Below, in pieces: positions 26,873 to 39,481 of a DNA stretch of 64,000 nucleotides. The notes under the pieces are model-generated. The model did no database searches. It was not told the origin of the DNA and was given only the letters and a program-made list of their open reading frames with translations. Position 1 is the stretch's first letter. Each line of letters starts with the position of its first letter. The DNA is taken from positions 42,376,811-42,440,810 of the forward strand of contig OZ025255.1 in assembly GCA_964019135.1 (NCBI GenBank), read 5' to 3'. The translations under genes were made by a program, and so were the position numbers. This stretch comes from Arenicola marina. Its lineage: Eukaryota; Annelida; Polychaeta; Arenicolidae.

Positions 26873-27109
26873 GACGTGGATCCAGGACTTTTGGAACTTC
26901 CGGTTTGAAATTCTTACGACCGGGGGCGGGGAGTGGGGGTAGTGGGGGTGAACTAAAATAGGGGTCCACATAATAATATAATATGGGGGTTCAGTACAAA
27001 AAGGCGGGTGTGACGTGCACAGTTTACCTGGCATACGGTTACCGTTGAGCAAGATCATTCCCCCTCAAAAAGGGGGAGGGGGTCGGACCCCCAAGACCCC
27101 CGGTCAGAT
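26873..27109. mobile_element. Diverged G-rich interspersed element
   Basis: The start, GTGGATCCAGGACTTTTGG, and the inner 'cgaccggggg' match the G-rich element family at 46190 and 56524. The right end is unclear because it merges with the 33-bp array. Confidence 0.45.
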
Positions 27110-27915
27110 ATCTATGGGGCTTAAGGTGGGGTGTAGGTGGGGAGGGGTGGGGCTTAAGGTGGGGTGTAGGTGGGGAGGGGTGGGGCTTAAGGTGGGGTGT
27201 AGGTGGGGAGGGGTGGGGCTTAAGGTGGGGTGTAGGTGGGGAGGTGTGGGGCTTAAGGTGGGGTGTAGGTGGGGAGGGGTAGGGCTTAAGGTGGGGTGTA
27301 GGTGGGGAGGTGTGGGGCTTAAGGTGGGGTGTAGGTGGGGAGGGGTGGGGCTTAAGGTGGGGTGTAGATGGGGAGGTGTGGGGCTTAAGGTGGGGTGTAT
27401 GTGGAGGAGGGTGGGGCTTAAGGTGGGGTGTAGGTGGGGAGGGGTGGGGTGGTGTGTAGGTGGGATGTAGGTGGGGAGGAGTGGGGTGGGGTGTAGGTGG
27501 GGTGTAGGTGGGGAGGAGTGGGGTGGGGCTTAAGGTGGGGTGTAGGTGTGGAGGGGTGGGTTGGGTCTTAAGATGGGGTGAAGGTGGGGTGGGGTGGGGT
27601 GGGGTGTAGGCGGGGTGTAGGTGGGGAGGAGTGGGGTGGGGCTTAAGGTGGGGTGTAGGTGTGGAGGGGTGGGGTTGGGGGGGGTGCAGGTGGGGTGTCA
27701 GTGGGGAGGAGTGTGGTGTAGGTGTGGAGGTGTGGGCCTTAAGGTGGAGTGTAGGTGGGGGGAAGTGGGGTGTAGGTGGGGAGAAGTGGGGTGTAGGTGG
27801 GGAGGGTGGTTCTTAAAGTGGGGCGTGGGTGGGGAGGAGTGAGGTGTAGGTGGTAAGGGGTGGGGCTGAATGTGGGGTATAGGTGTGGAGGGGTTGGGCT
27901 TAAGGTGGAGTATAT
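27110..27915. repeat. 33-bp G-rich minisatellite with strong G-quadruplex potential
   Basis: Units of the form TTAAGGTGGGGTGTAGGTGG then ggaggggtggggc repeat regularly for about 10 copies to 27450, then become irregular shorter mixtures. Dense runs of three to five G on the plus strand make quadruplex formation likely. The 33-bp length gives an artefactual GLKVGCRWGGV reading frame. Confidence 0.95.
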
Positions 27916-29473
27916 AGTTCCTCCAGGCATCTGTTGTCCTCAAAGTCACACCAAACTGTTTTTTTTCCTTTGTGTCTTTGTTTATTGCAGATAATGCTTT
28001 AAATAGTGGTTCTGTATTGCAGTCACGGTATGGTGTTGTCCCGCTTCCTTTTTGATCCACCACTCGACAGTTGACACAGTTAAAAGCCACCGCCACTTAG
28101 ACAGGGCCGCGCAGCGCCTAATTATAGAAGCTACATAACTGTTGTTCACCTACAATTCCAGACTTTGACCCTCTCGACAAGGTCAACAAGATGCAGATAA
28201 ACTACACGAAAACAATTTTTTTTTAACTGCGAAGGATTAATGGTCAAATCGAGAAGTCAGAAACGTAGGTGACACAAAGACAGCTGTAGCGAACAGCGAG
28301 TCGCCAGTCTTCGTGAAAGTTACAAACGTGGTTAATTAAAGCGTCCTGAATACACAACCAACCAAATCGTTACAAAGTTATATACGTCATTATGTGTAAA
28401 TAATGAAGGGGGTTGCGGGGGCATAGCATGAAGGTAAGTTGGCGGAGATATGCTCTCTGACACAGCGAGAGGGGGTTCCGAAGCTCTGCTGTCGATGAAT
28501 GCAGTACCACGATCTTGTGTTACCATAATTTTGTACATTATTTCGGGCATAGCTCACGTATAGCTCACGCCCTGACCGTCCCAGCTGGAGTTCCCACCGT
28601 GGGTGAGACGCCTCCTCCCACGCACTGAGCGTGTTGTGTAGCGGGCTCAGTGGCAGGAAATACATCCGCAGCAGCGAAGTAAACAAAGCCACGTGGTCTG
28701 GTTTGTTTACATGCCGCACTGGCCCGCGTCACTGGGTCAGTGCACTGGGTCAGTGTTGTTTTCGCTCCGTGGCCTACGTGCGCGGTTCAGGGTGGGGGCG
28801 ATAGAGCGACGGTTGCTGCAGGGGGTGTACCTGGGTCAAGTCAATGAACCAAGGCTACAATAACAAACTGATCGGCTGTGGTCCATCAACTGTCCACTCC
28901 ACTATACACACTTGTTGATTGCGAGATAAAATTGAAGGAAAAACAACTTAAAAACTACGAGTTGAAGTGTTTTGGTGCACCGAAAGTTTATCTTGTGGCA
29001 TCGCTACAATTCTCTATGCATCTCGACCAAGTGTCCGCAGTAAAGGTTTTTGTTGTTTTGTACCAAATGCGATATTACCATATATGCCATGGAGTGATTA
29101 GCTAACGGAGCCTGTTGCCCACCGACAACCTATGTATTATTGGCTGTTTGTGTAGTGTGTTCATGAGATAAGGTAATCTATCACACAATAATATCATACA
29201 TGAAGCACTTCTTGTAGTAATAAAAGCCAAATTATCAAGTAAAAGAGCACAAAATATGTTTTTGGTACGGAGTAAGACCACCGTTAAAGCGACGAACGCG
29301 ATAGAGGATTTTAATTTCATCTGAGAAACGTTTTAACCTAAATTTTTGAACGTCGTGGTCAAATATATGTGTGTATGCTGCTAAGAGAGCATATGAAGGC
29401 AATCTTGACAATCTGAAAATGTCGGTCTAATTCACCCAAGGGAGAAATAATGGGAAATACATGCTACGTTTGG
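27916..29473. other. Intergenic, no gene seen
   Basis: Apart from a SINE tail fragment (28330-28372) and a GCTCACGTATAGCTCACGC dispersed motif at about 28551-28570, I see no coding exon or RNA gene. Confidence 0.55.
28319..28385 (+). mobile_element. 5'-truncated SINE family 1 tail
   Basis: AAAGCGTCCTGAATACACAACC matches the 3' tail of the SINEs at 26106 and 39495. GTTACAAA on both sides may be a target-site duplication, which fits a truncated retrotransposition event. Confidence 0.5.
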
Positions 29474-31455
29474 ATTATTTCCGTCACATACCGTATTACC
29501 GCTACATATCGCAGTATTACCGTCACATATCGTAGTATTACCGCTACATATCGCAGTATTACCGCTACATATCGTAGTATTACCGCCACATATCGCAGTA
29601 TTACCGTCACACATCGTAGTATTACCGCTACATATCGTAGTATTACCGCTACATATCGCAGTATTACCGCTACATATCGTAGTATTACCGTCACACATCG
29701 TAGTATTACCGTCACATATCGCAGTATTACCGCTACATATCGTAGTATTACCGTCACACATCGCAGTATTACCGTCACACATCGTAATATTACCGTCACA
29801 CATCGCAGTATTACCGTCACATATCGCAGTACTACCGTCACACATCGTAGTATTACCGTCACACATCGTAGTATTACCGTCACATATCGCAGTACTACCG
29901 TCACACATCGTAGTATTACCGCTACATATCGTAGTATTACCGCTACATATCGTAGTATTACCGTCACACATCGTAGTATTACCGTCACACATCGTAGTAT
30001 TACCGTCACATATCGCAGTACTACCGTCACACATCGTAGTATTACCGCTACATATCGTAGTATTACCGTCACACATCGTAGTATTACCGCTACATATCGT
30101 AGTATTACCGTCACATATCGTAGTATTACCGTCACACATCGTAGTATTACCGCTACACATCGTAGTATTACCGCTACAGATCGCAGTATTACCGCTACAG
30201 ATCGTAGTATTACCGCTACATATCGTAGTATTACCGTCACATATCGTAGTATTACCGCTACATATCGCAGTATTACCGTCACATATCGTAGTATTACCGT
30301 CACACATCGTAGTATTACCGCTACACATCGTAGTATTACCGCTACAGATCGCAGTATTACCGCTACAGATCGTAGTATTACCGCTACATATCGTAGTATT
30401 ACCGTCACATATCGTAGTATTACCGCTACATATCGCAGTATTACCGCTACATATCGTAGTATTACCGCCACATATCGTAGTATTACCGTCACACATCGTA
30501 GTATTACCGTCACACATCGCAGTACTACCGCCACATATCGTAGTATTACCGTCACATATCGTAGTATTACCGTCACACATCGTAGTATTACCGTCACATA
30601 TCGCAGTATTACCGCCACATATCGCAGTATTACCGTCACATATCCTACTAATACCGTGACACATCTTAATATTACCGTCACATATCGCGTATTACCGTCA
30701 CATATCGCGTATTACCGTAACATATCGTAGTATTACCGTCACACATCGTAGTATTAGCGCTACATATCGTAGTATTACCGTCACACATCGCAGTATTACC
30801 GTCACATATCGCAGTATTACCGCCACATATCGTAGTATTACCGTCACATATCGCAGTATTAACGTCACATATCGTAGTATTACCGTCACATATCGCAGTA
30901 TTACCGCCACATATCGCAGTATTACCGTCACATATCCTACTAATACCGTGACACATCTTAATATTACCGTCACATATCGCGTATTACCGTCACATATCGC
31001 GTATTACCGTAACATATCGTAGTATTACTGTCACATATCCTAGTGTTACCGCCGCATATCGTAGTATTATCGTCACATATTGTAGTATTACCGTCACATA
31101 TCTTACTATTACCGTCACATATCTTACTACTACCGTGACGCATCTTAATATTACCGTCACATATCGTATTATTACCGTCACATATCGTAGTATTACCGTC
31201 ACATATCGTAGTATTACTGTCACGTATCGTAGTATTACCGTGACACATCTTAATATTACCGTCACACATCGTAGTATTACCGTAACATGTCGTAGTATTA
31301 CCGTCACATATCGTAGTATTACCGTCACATATCGTAGTATTACCGTCACATATCGTAGTATTACCGTAACATATCTTACTATTACCGTCACATATCGTAG
31401 TATTACCGTAACATATCTTACTATTACCGTCACATATCGGAGTATTACCGTCACC
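29474..31455. repeat. 21-bp minisatellite array
   Basis: Roughly 90 copies of a 21-bp unit, CGTCACATATCGTAGTATTA plus C. The main alternations are GTC/GCT, ACA/ATA and GTA/GCA. Internal duplications are visible, for example an eight-unit (168 bp) block near 30150 and 30318 and a 292-bp block ending near 30700 and 30995. Because 21 is a multiple of three, 400-codon open frames exist on both strands (ITVTYRS, DGNTTIC); they are not genes. Confidence 0.96.
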
Positions 31456-31795
31456 TATCGTAGTATTACGGTATTACCGTGACCTATCGTAGTATTACGG
31501 TATTACCGTGACCTATCGTAGTATTACGGTATTACCGTCACCTATCGTAGTATTACGGTATTACCGTGACCTATCGTAGTATTACGGTATTACCGTGACC
31601 TATCGTAGTATTACGGTATTACCGTGACCTATCGTAGTATTACGGTATTATCGTGACCTATCGTAGTATTACGGTATTATCGTGACCTATCGTAGTATTA
31701 CGGTATTACCGTCACCTATCGTAGTATTACGGTATTACCGTCACCTATCGTAGTATTACGGTATTATCGTGACCTATCGTAGTATTATCGTCATA
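31456..31795. repeat. 29-bp derivative of the 21-bp array
   Basis: The unit has gained 8 bp (tattacgg) to give a 29-bp period containing CGTAGTATTACGGTATTACC. This creates the near-palindrome ACGGTA-t-TACCGT. About 11 to 12 copies are highly uniform, which suggests recent expansion at the array edge. Confidence 0.92.
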
Positions 31796-31852
31796 TATTG
31801 CGCATTCTCTATGCAAGTCAGTTATACAATATAGTCAGAAACCAAAAATAGC

Positions 31853-31858
31853 TTTATT
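31853..31858 (-). terminator. Candidate polyadenylation signal for EF-hand paralogue B
   Basis: AATAAA on the minus strand lies about 625 nt past the stop at 32482, just before the 29-bp array. The interval 31859-32481 would be the 3' UTR; a 163-codon open frame in it has no recognisable domain. Confidence 0.4.
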
Positions 31859-32481
31859 TCACTTTAATGATACAGGTCAAACAGTCATAACATGAACCAG
31901 AACATACACATTCAGCTGCTGGCCAATTTCCATCTCTCTTTTTGTAATTAACAGTAACATATCTGATATTTCGCTCAACAAACACATTCATGATAATCTC
32001 CAAGAGGTTAAACATCTGTCTTGCGACGTTAAACAGCTGTCTTGCGTCTGTCTTAACGGGGGGGACATGGGAGTACAGCTGTTTTCTGACTGCCAATTGC
32101 CGATGCAGTGCTGTGGTCACCCCCACCCACTGGTCCCACGGAACCACTCCAACACCTAGACACACCACACCGGTTCCAACATTGGATACATCAGGCATTG
32201 CACTGGAAGACTCATTATATAACGACACATGTAATGTACGTATAACGACCAACTTTCTTAATGACAAACGAGCACCGATCCTCACCAAATGATGGATATA
32301 CCCAAAACAAAAACACTTTGAGATGAGAACATTGCTATCACTCAAGCAAGAATTTGGCCGGTTCGATATAATATTTATGATTAATATCTTTCATCGCACT
32401 CTTTTAGGGCCAAATAAAGTCGAGAATGTGTTTGGTGAGCGGTGAGCCAAGGATTCTCTCTGGCTAACGCCGTACGGGTGG

Positions 32482-35400
32482 TTAGGATGGGGTTTTCAGC
32501 AGCTGAAGAGCGGCTCGAGCATTGGCAAACTCTGGATACGACAAGTATCCATCCTTATTCTTGTCATCCTCTAGTAAGATCTTATCGACGTTACCTGGAG
32601 CAATAAAGGGACATTTTGTTATGCATTAAAAATGATTACATTCACACGGTTGCCATTAACATGACTGGGTGCCATTAACATGACTGGGTGCTATTAACAT
32701 GACTGGGTGCCATTAACACGACTGGGTGCCATTAACACCACTGGGTGCCATTAACACGACTGGGTGCCATTAACACCACTGGGTGCCATTAACAAGACTG
32801 GGAGCCATTAACACCACTGGGTGCCATTAACATGACTGGGAGCCATTAACACCACTGGGTGCCATTAACATGACTGGGAGCCATTAACACCACTGGGTGC
32901 CATTAACATGACTGGGAGCCATTAACACCACTGGGTGCCATTAGTCAACCATTTATATATATATATTTCATGCAGATTTACATTTCAGTAAATATTTATT
33001 TAACAAGACACATGCGAATTGTCTCGTCGAGTGGTTGGCTCGTCTTTGAAGACGGATGACAGAAACACCGAACTTACGCATCACTCGAGATTGCAGAATT
33101 TTAATTCGCTGCTTCTTGGCTTTTGTGTTGAGGTTTTTGTTTTTCTCCAGTGCTTCATAAGAAGGGACGAGGCTGTGTGATATGGAGTAGTACAGCTCGA
33201 GTCCATCGAGCAGGGAATCCTTGTTGATGTCATGCAGCCTACAATGACACGACATTGTGATAATAACAACAATAATAGAAATGCAAAACTGGATTAAAAA
33301 AAGCTTAAATTATGGATAGGGTTCGGAAGGGGTAAATGGCGACACGCGACACTGGAAAAATCGGCATTCGACCCCGACCCCAAATTCGGATACTGACGAT
33401 CTCAAAAAGCGACATCGACACAGATAGTGGCATTTTAGAAAGAGCGACACTGAACTTGCACACTCCTATAGACCGCCAAAATGTATTTCCTCTTCCCATA
33501 ATGCGTGACGTGTTCTGCCCAGATCACATGTTGATGTGATGCGACTGGGCGCCATGTTGGATTCAGTGTTGGCGGTGTCCCATGTGCAAATGCAACCCCC
33601 CCCCCCCCGCCCCGCCCATGCGGGAGGCCACTCACCCTTGCTGTATCTATCATAATGGCTTGGTACAAACACATGGAGCATAGAGGGTCTAAATATCACG
33701 TATTTTATATAATGCGGTGGGGGGGGGGACATCTCCGCAGGGGGGGGGGGGGATTTCCGCATGTGACAGCGGCAAAAGAGCCACATACGCACCCCTGATG
33801 GTTCGTATTCTACATTATGAGTTACACCGGCCAGAATGTAGCCTCTAACGCTCCTTGTCGTGTCCACATGTTCTTCTTGGCACTAAGAAGATTTACGTAT
33901 GGCTAGGTATGGTTAATGCATGCCGGTCCGGAACGTCTGATGAAACTCAATCTTACAGGTAAGACTGGCGCGACATGCGTAAGTGTCCCCCCCCCCCCCC
34001 CCCCCGGCGCCGAGGCGCAGCAGCCCCCACTTATATATAATACATGGTATTGAGATCCTCTCCGCTCCACGAACCTTACGAACCGTACGGTGCCATTATG
34101 ATAGATTCATGGGGGACATCTCCGTAGCGTCGACCCGGGGTGGGGGGGGGGGGGGGCGTGGGGAGGGGGGGTAACTAGATACAAAAAATGCATAAGGAGG
34201 TGCCACTGGAAGCCCAAAAATCTTACCCATCCAATTGCCAAAAATTGTAAAATTATGGCCCATCCACGCACCAGCTGAGAAAGTTGCTAAAGAAAAAATC
34301 TTTAGGATGGGCCCCTTTCCGGTTTGAAAATTGAGCGGACCCATTGGCGTGCCAAGTGTCCCCCAAAGCAGACTCATGCAGGAAACAGAAGTGCATAATT
34401 TAGGACACATTGGCGTACCTAAATGCATGTCCTCAACAGTCAATTACTTGAGATACCCCGGAAGCCACGGAATGCTGTGCAGCGCACTATGCGACGCGGA
34501 GACACGACACACGGTTACGTTATGATTGTATTTTGTCCCTGCGCCTCAACAGTCCACCGAGGGTGGGTGTGTGTGTGGGGGGTGGGGGGGGGGCGGGGGG
34601 GGGGGGGGGGGGGTCGGGTGGCGGAGGCAACATTTGCTACCAGTCTGTGATTGATAAGGTCGTTGAAGGACACTTTGATCTTGAGACAGAAATATCAAAG
34701 TATTTCTCCTGGCATAAAACATCGGAGTATTTATCTGTCCAGTATGTGGGGGGGGGGGGGGGGGGGGAGGGGAGGGGGGGGGGCTTTTCATTTCACCGTG
34801 AACTAGGAACGAGGAAAATAATTCTTAGTGAACTGGAAGTGAGCCGACCGCCGTGATCAATCACGGCGGTCGGCTCACCGAATGTGTGTAGATGTAGCAA
34901 TAGTGAAGCAATACTTGTCATAACGTACGGTGCAAGACCTGGATAGAATTTCGCAGCTTCAGTTTAACATGTTAATATCAAGCAATAGACACACACTCCC
35001 TTCGATTGGTAAAAAAAAAATATATAGCATTATAAACATTATATAGAATAAATGTATGACTTACTGGAAAAAATGGAAATTGATTTCGGCTTCGGTCGCA
35101 GTCTTGGCGTCAAATTCCACTGAGCCGTCCAAGTGATCCTGGATGTGTCTGGCGGAGACAGGGACACTACCATTACCATGCGTCATGTTTACAGGTTCAG
35201 ATTATGCATAAAGAGCATATCAGTGCAATAACACACGCACTGAGACGATATTGTACACATGAGGGACTGATAGAACCAACGACTCGACTTTGCAATCATG
35301 ATTGACATTAATTGACAACAATTGTCGATATGTACCTTTCAAAAAAGGGCGATACCTCTTAACATGTATCCCTATATAAGACACTGACCCCGACATATTA

Positions 35401-36179
35401 AGAGGTGACTTTCTTATAAGCAGCCTTATCGCTTGACGGACTTGGCTGTCATCCGATTATTGACTGTATAATTGTCTCCTAACTACACCAGACGAGACGC
35501 AAATATGTCTACGTTATTGGAATTAGTGACTCGTTTTTATCTAAATGTCTGTCATGGTCAAGTGGGTGACATGCCCAGGGAGGCTGGTTGAAGGGGACCG
35601 GAATCCACTGTGTTCAAACACACAACACTTAACGATAACTATATTACAAAGAGGGAGAGAGAGCCTAAGAAAAATTAAATCAACAAAGCAAAATTGCCGG
35701 CAGATACAAAGAGGGCTGAGGAAGATCCAGCATTGGTATCACAAATGGGCGTATCAAAGTAACATAAATTAGAGATACTAATGACTGATGATGTGCAAGA
35801 CGCAAAGGTTTAGCAATCAAAAACAAGCGGGACTACAAGAGGGACTACAACAAATGATTTTTTTAAAAATTGAGAAAACAACGCCGCCACATATGAAGAA
35901 GGCGAATGGGTGACGGAATGTGTAAGATGGGTATATGATGCTGGCGAGGGATTTAAACGCCTACTCCGCGTCGTCCACCAGTCGGCCCGTGCGGATGACG
36001 TTTTCCGCCTCCTTGATGGGCCGCTTGGGCTTGGCGTTGGTCTTCACCGGCACGTAGTCGTCGTCATCTTCGTCATCGTCGTCAAAGTCATCGTCTCCTA
36101 GGTCGTCGTCATCGATGACCTTTCTATGACCTTGAACCGCTGCCAGAAGTAGGAGGACCAGCACGAGGCACCAACGCAT
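32482..36179 (-). CDS. MCFD2-like secreted EF-hand protein, paralogue B, complete
   Basis: Minus-strand exons are 35965-36179 (215 nt), 35065-35148 (84), 33078-33238 (161) and 32482-32594 (113); joined they encode 190 aa. The N-terminus MRWCLVLVLLLLAAVQG is a clear signal peptide. It is followed by an Asp-rich tract at about residues 24-42, which the other copies lack. HIQDHL then leads to FHFFQ, EF-hand loop 1 DINKDSLLDGLE (about 103-114) and loop 2 DKNKDGYLSYPE (about 164-175), with the usual D/N-x-D/N-x-D ligands and final Glu. The donor of exon 1, gtaggc, is non-ideal but is placed by the paralogues. A likely 5' UTR acceptor (gttttcag) lies just upstream of the ATG. The family member MCFD2 works in ER export with LMAN1; that role here is inference. 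Confidence 0.9.
32651..32941. repeat. 38-bp (2 x 19) tandem repeat in intron 3 of paralogue B
   Basis: Units alternate CACTGGGTGCCATTAACA and GACTGGGAGCCATTAACA, which forms a 38-bp dimer in the right half. The left half is a simpler 19-bp repeat, so the dimer period evolved within the array. Confidence 0.93.
34839..34878. other. Near-perfect 40-bp palindrome
   Basis: GTGAGCCGACCGCCGTGAT (34839-34857) is an exact reverse complement of 34860-34878, separated by only two bases. It lies in intron 2 of EF-hand paralogue B, next to very long G runs (34741-34790). Confidence 0.93.
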
Positions 36180-39100
36180 GTCCTTAACGGAGGGGCGTCT
36201 CCGATATAACTGAAAACATATATCGAGTTACCGATATCTTGATCAAATAACACCTTTTCTTGATCAAAAAAAAATCCGTCAAACAGTTGAAATCCTGTCA
36301 GGATGTAAAATGGCTATACTTTATGGCCTGATTAGTGCAAGAATGCATAGAATCTATGAATAGAATCTATTTTTGTCACTAACCTTCCAAAAAAAATTCT
36401 TTCTTTATGCCATTCTAAACCTTAAAGATAAATGGCGTAATGTTTATTTTATGCATATAAGCTTAATCACAAAGGCGCATGACAAATGATGAAATAAAGG
36501 CAAAAACGTTATATTTTCCGCAGATTGTATCGTTGTTTTAGAACGTATTCTTAAGGGAGTGAGTCGATACTATATTTGGAAGGCAATTTTGCGTTTCCTG
36601 GCCGAATTGTATGTACGTTTGTGAGAACTCCAAAACGTCCGACTGCCCAAAACGGGCCAGGATCACGACTTTCACTTTCCGGTTTTTGTCCAAGCACAAC
36701 ACGATCATCAAAGAATAAATATGCCGCCGGATTTTTTTCATACCCTCCTAATCTCGTAATAAATGTTGTTTTAATGGGTAGATCTAGGTCAGGAGGTTGT
36801 GACAAGTCCCATAACGAGAAAAGAGGCCAAGGCTGTGAGGTACTACTAACGCTTTTTTCGTGCCTTGCTACGCACCGTTCCCATACAGAAGCTGACACGT
36901 CTGAACATTGACTATTAAATTCCCTGCTGTTGACAAGTGCCACCAATTGGTATACCACGGAACCTGGCAACTCTCTAAGACGTCCGTCAACACTTCCTTC
37001 GCTACCTGATTGTGACGGTCAACAGATGCGTCGGTAACTTAGTGACTGGTCGCGGGATCGCCGTGTTGACTTGTTATCGACCGTCGCTCAATGTGTTGAC
37101 TATAGGAACACAAAACACTCAACCCTGTACAGTGTTACACTTTGGAGCTCGGTGGAACACGATCGGCCCACCCATTGATTTAACGAACGTACTAAGGGGA
37201 AGCACGTAACCACTCTCGTGGTCTCTTCCCCGGACTGCCGCTACGTGGCGCTACCAAACGCGTTGGGTGAAGCGAAGTCGTGGAACACTTTCCCGGCAGG
37301 TGGCGTAGTAGTGATGGGATTTAACAAGACATGGTGGGTTGTCTTAGTCCGTGGTTTTCTCTAATTCTTTGTCATCCCATATATTGATCTCCCGAGCTGA
37401 GAGCAGCTGTCGGTTGTAAAGCTACCTCACATGGTTGGTTTTGACCCCACACGCCAGATCTCAATATAGTTTTCATCAGTTTCCGTGTGTTGAGCTGGCG
37501 CATTGATCAGTTATCAACAATATGGTACATATCTGATGAAATTGACCAACTCCCAACATTTGTATCGCCATGCTATTTAACCCATGATCTCCTTTCAGTT
37601 CTAACCCTTTTCTCTGAACTGTTTCCCCGGTTACCCACCCTCCCCCTAACAACACACCCACACATCTCCCTTAGTCACCGAATAGTGGAGTCAACTATTA
37701 GTTCATACAAAGCTATCTAATTCATATAGTAACCCAGCTGCACAATGCAACCTTAAAAGTTGCGAATGAATGTGATCTTAGATTATGAGTTGCATAAACC
37801 TAATACAGACAACATCCTGGGTACCAGTTTCTCTCGGCTCAACAGGGATGACATATTTCGCGTCATGTCAAAACATGTTATTCCTGTCCAGAGGGCAAGT
37901 GGTGAATACATATATTATCCCTGTTCAGACGGCCCTTCAGCTGATTCGTCTTCCACATGCATTGATTGCAATTAGAAAGTCTCATAATTATTTACACATC
38001 AGGAATTGATTCAGCAATTTTATATTGAACGCCAATAAGAAAACGTTACGTGATCAGAATCAGACATTAATACTTGATATATATATGTCATTTAAATCCA
38101 CCGCAAACCAATGCATGCTCAAACATGAACGCCGTACCGAAATCTCTCACCAACGTGGTAGTTTATTTCCGCCAAAGTGTAATCCTTTCTCTGAATTAAG
38201 TGTCCATATGGTGGATCTGTTAATCCAAGCGCCGTTCACTGGTTGGCTTGGGGTTTGATGAACAATATATCCTCACTGCTTTTGTACAAACAATCTGTAA
38301 AGGTAATGCGTGATATAACCTTTATGTTGGTGAAGATACCGCAGCTACATTAAATAAAGAGATCTTCCGGACCATGAGAACAATGCAAACATGTCTCTGT
38401 CCAGCCAAGGAATACGTGTTTGATTTCCCTTCGCCGCTTGCAGTCACGTGACATGAGCTGTCCATTAGGCGACCGTCGTTTGAACAGACGGCCGTTGTAT
38501 CTACCGGCAAAGGTGGGGGGGGGGGGGGGGGTAGGGGCGCTGTCATGAGATTATAATAAAATCAATATTAAAGTCGCGCCGAGAAGTATCGAAGTATAGA
38601 AACACCTGTTGCCCCGTGTCTCTGTGGGGACGGTGGGTGGCTGTTAGTATCCAACCAGAGGCCCCACCCCACCCCCCACCCCAACCCCCACCACCCCTGA
38701 CCTACTCCTGACCTACCTCCCCATCCCCGTGACGGAACAGCATGTGACCCAGTCACTGTGTAGTGGGAAGAATACCTGTAGCACTGCCTCCCCGCCCCCC
38801 CTCTATCTCAAGTCCCGCTTTCCCTCCCATCGCCGTGACAACGCATGCTCGGGACCAGCTGTGTCTGGCTAGTGGGGATGGGGCGGGGGTGCAATAATAA
38901 ATGTCGACCTCCAACAATTCCCCCTCTTCCCCCCTCCCCGTGACGGGGTCCCGGGACGGGGTATGTGCCGTGCCATGGTGATGATGACTGGCATCTGTCA
39001 TACAGCAGTGTGATACACCGGCTCATGTGAGCGACAATCGGCAGTGAACAGAGGATAATATCATGTGTAATATGTCGGCTACAAGGGAAGTATTGTCGTG

Positions 39101-39481
39101 CATGGCGAACTATATACACAGGACTCTTCATTATGTTAATACAATGTAACAATGTGCTCCGGCGTGAAGTTTTATGCGGAACATTCTCCGGTATTTTTAG
39201 TTTGTCTACATTCACAGCCACCCCTTCCCTCCAGCCGCCACTTGACTAAACTGTTAAACCTGCAAACAGCCAACTTGCCAGTAACAACAATATGCGGGTG
39301 GCTTCAGTGCTGTGATTCACTTCCGGTTGCCATGTGGTAGCCAATCATATGCCGTGTTTCATTTACACATGCTAGCCATACCAACACTAGGCGTTCAAGG
39401 TGGGACTGGTCGATGGTGAGCTGTTTAATGGGAGGCCTCAATGGAATTTAAGCAGGAGAGTAATCTGTAAATGACTCCCAT
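36180..39481. other. Intergenic between EF-hand paralogues B and C; no gene seen
   Basis: No exon with a recognisable protein match was found on either strand. There is a G run at 38514-38532 and a C-rich patch at 38660-38700. The first 100-200 bp probably contain the promoter and 5' UTR of paralogue B, but no clear TATA box stands out. Confidence 0.55.

Larger units (their letters stand above)
21551..27109. other. Intergenic region with SINE and dispersed-repeat copies; no gene seen
   Basis: No conserved coding exon is recognised on either strand. Contents include tRNA-like elements near 22437, 25318, 26106 and 26650, an ATT microsatellite, a stem-loop at 24197, a C-rich 12-bp repeat at 25484 and long C/G runs. 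Two TGACGTCA sites at about 22374-22400 resemble array sequence just to the left and may be a relic of it. Confidence 0.6.

Noticed and set aside
29432..30730. 400-codon open frames on both strands (DGNTTIC, ITVTYRS repeats) that look like repeat proteins
   Set aside because: The unit is 21 bp, a multiple of three, so frames stay open on both strands; no start context, domain or non-repeat ends support a gene.
31854..32345. 163-codon minus-strand frame downstream of EF-hand paralogue B
   Set aside because: No recognisable domain; it coincides with the expected 3' UTR of that gene and ends at the likely polyadenylation signal.
33466..34856. Proline- or glycine-rich short proteins around G and C runs
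   Set aside because: Low-complexity translation of homopolymer runs and interspersed elements.
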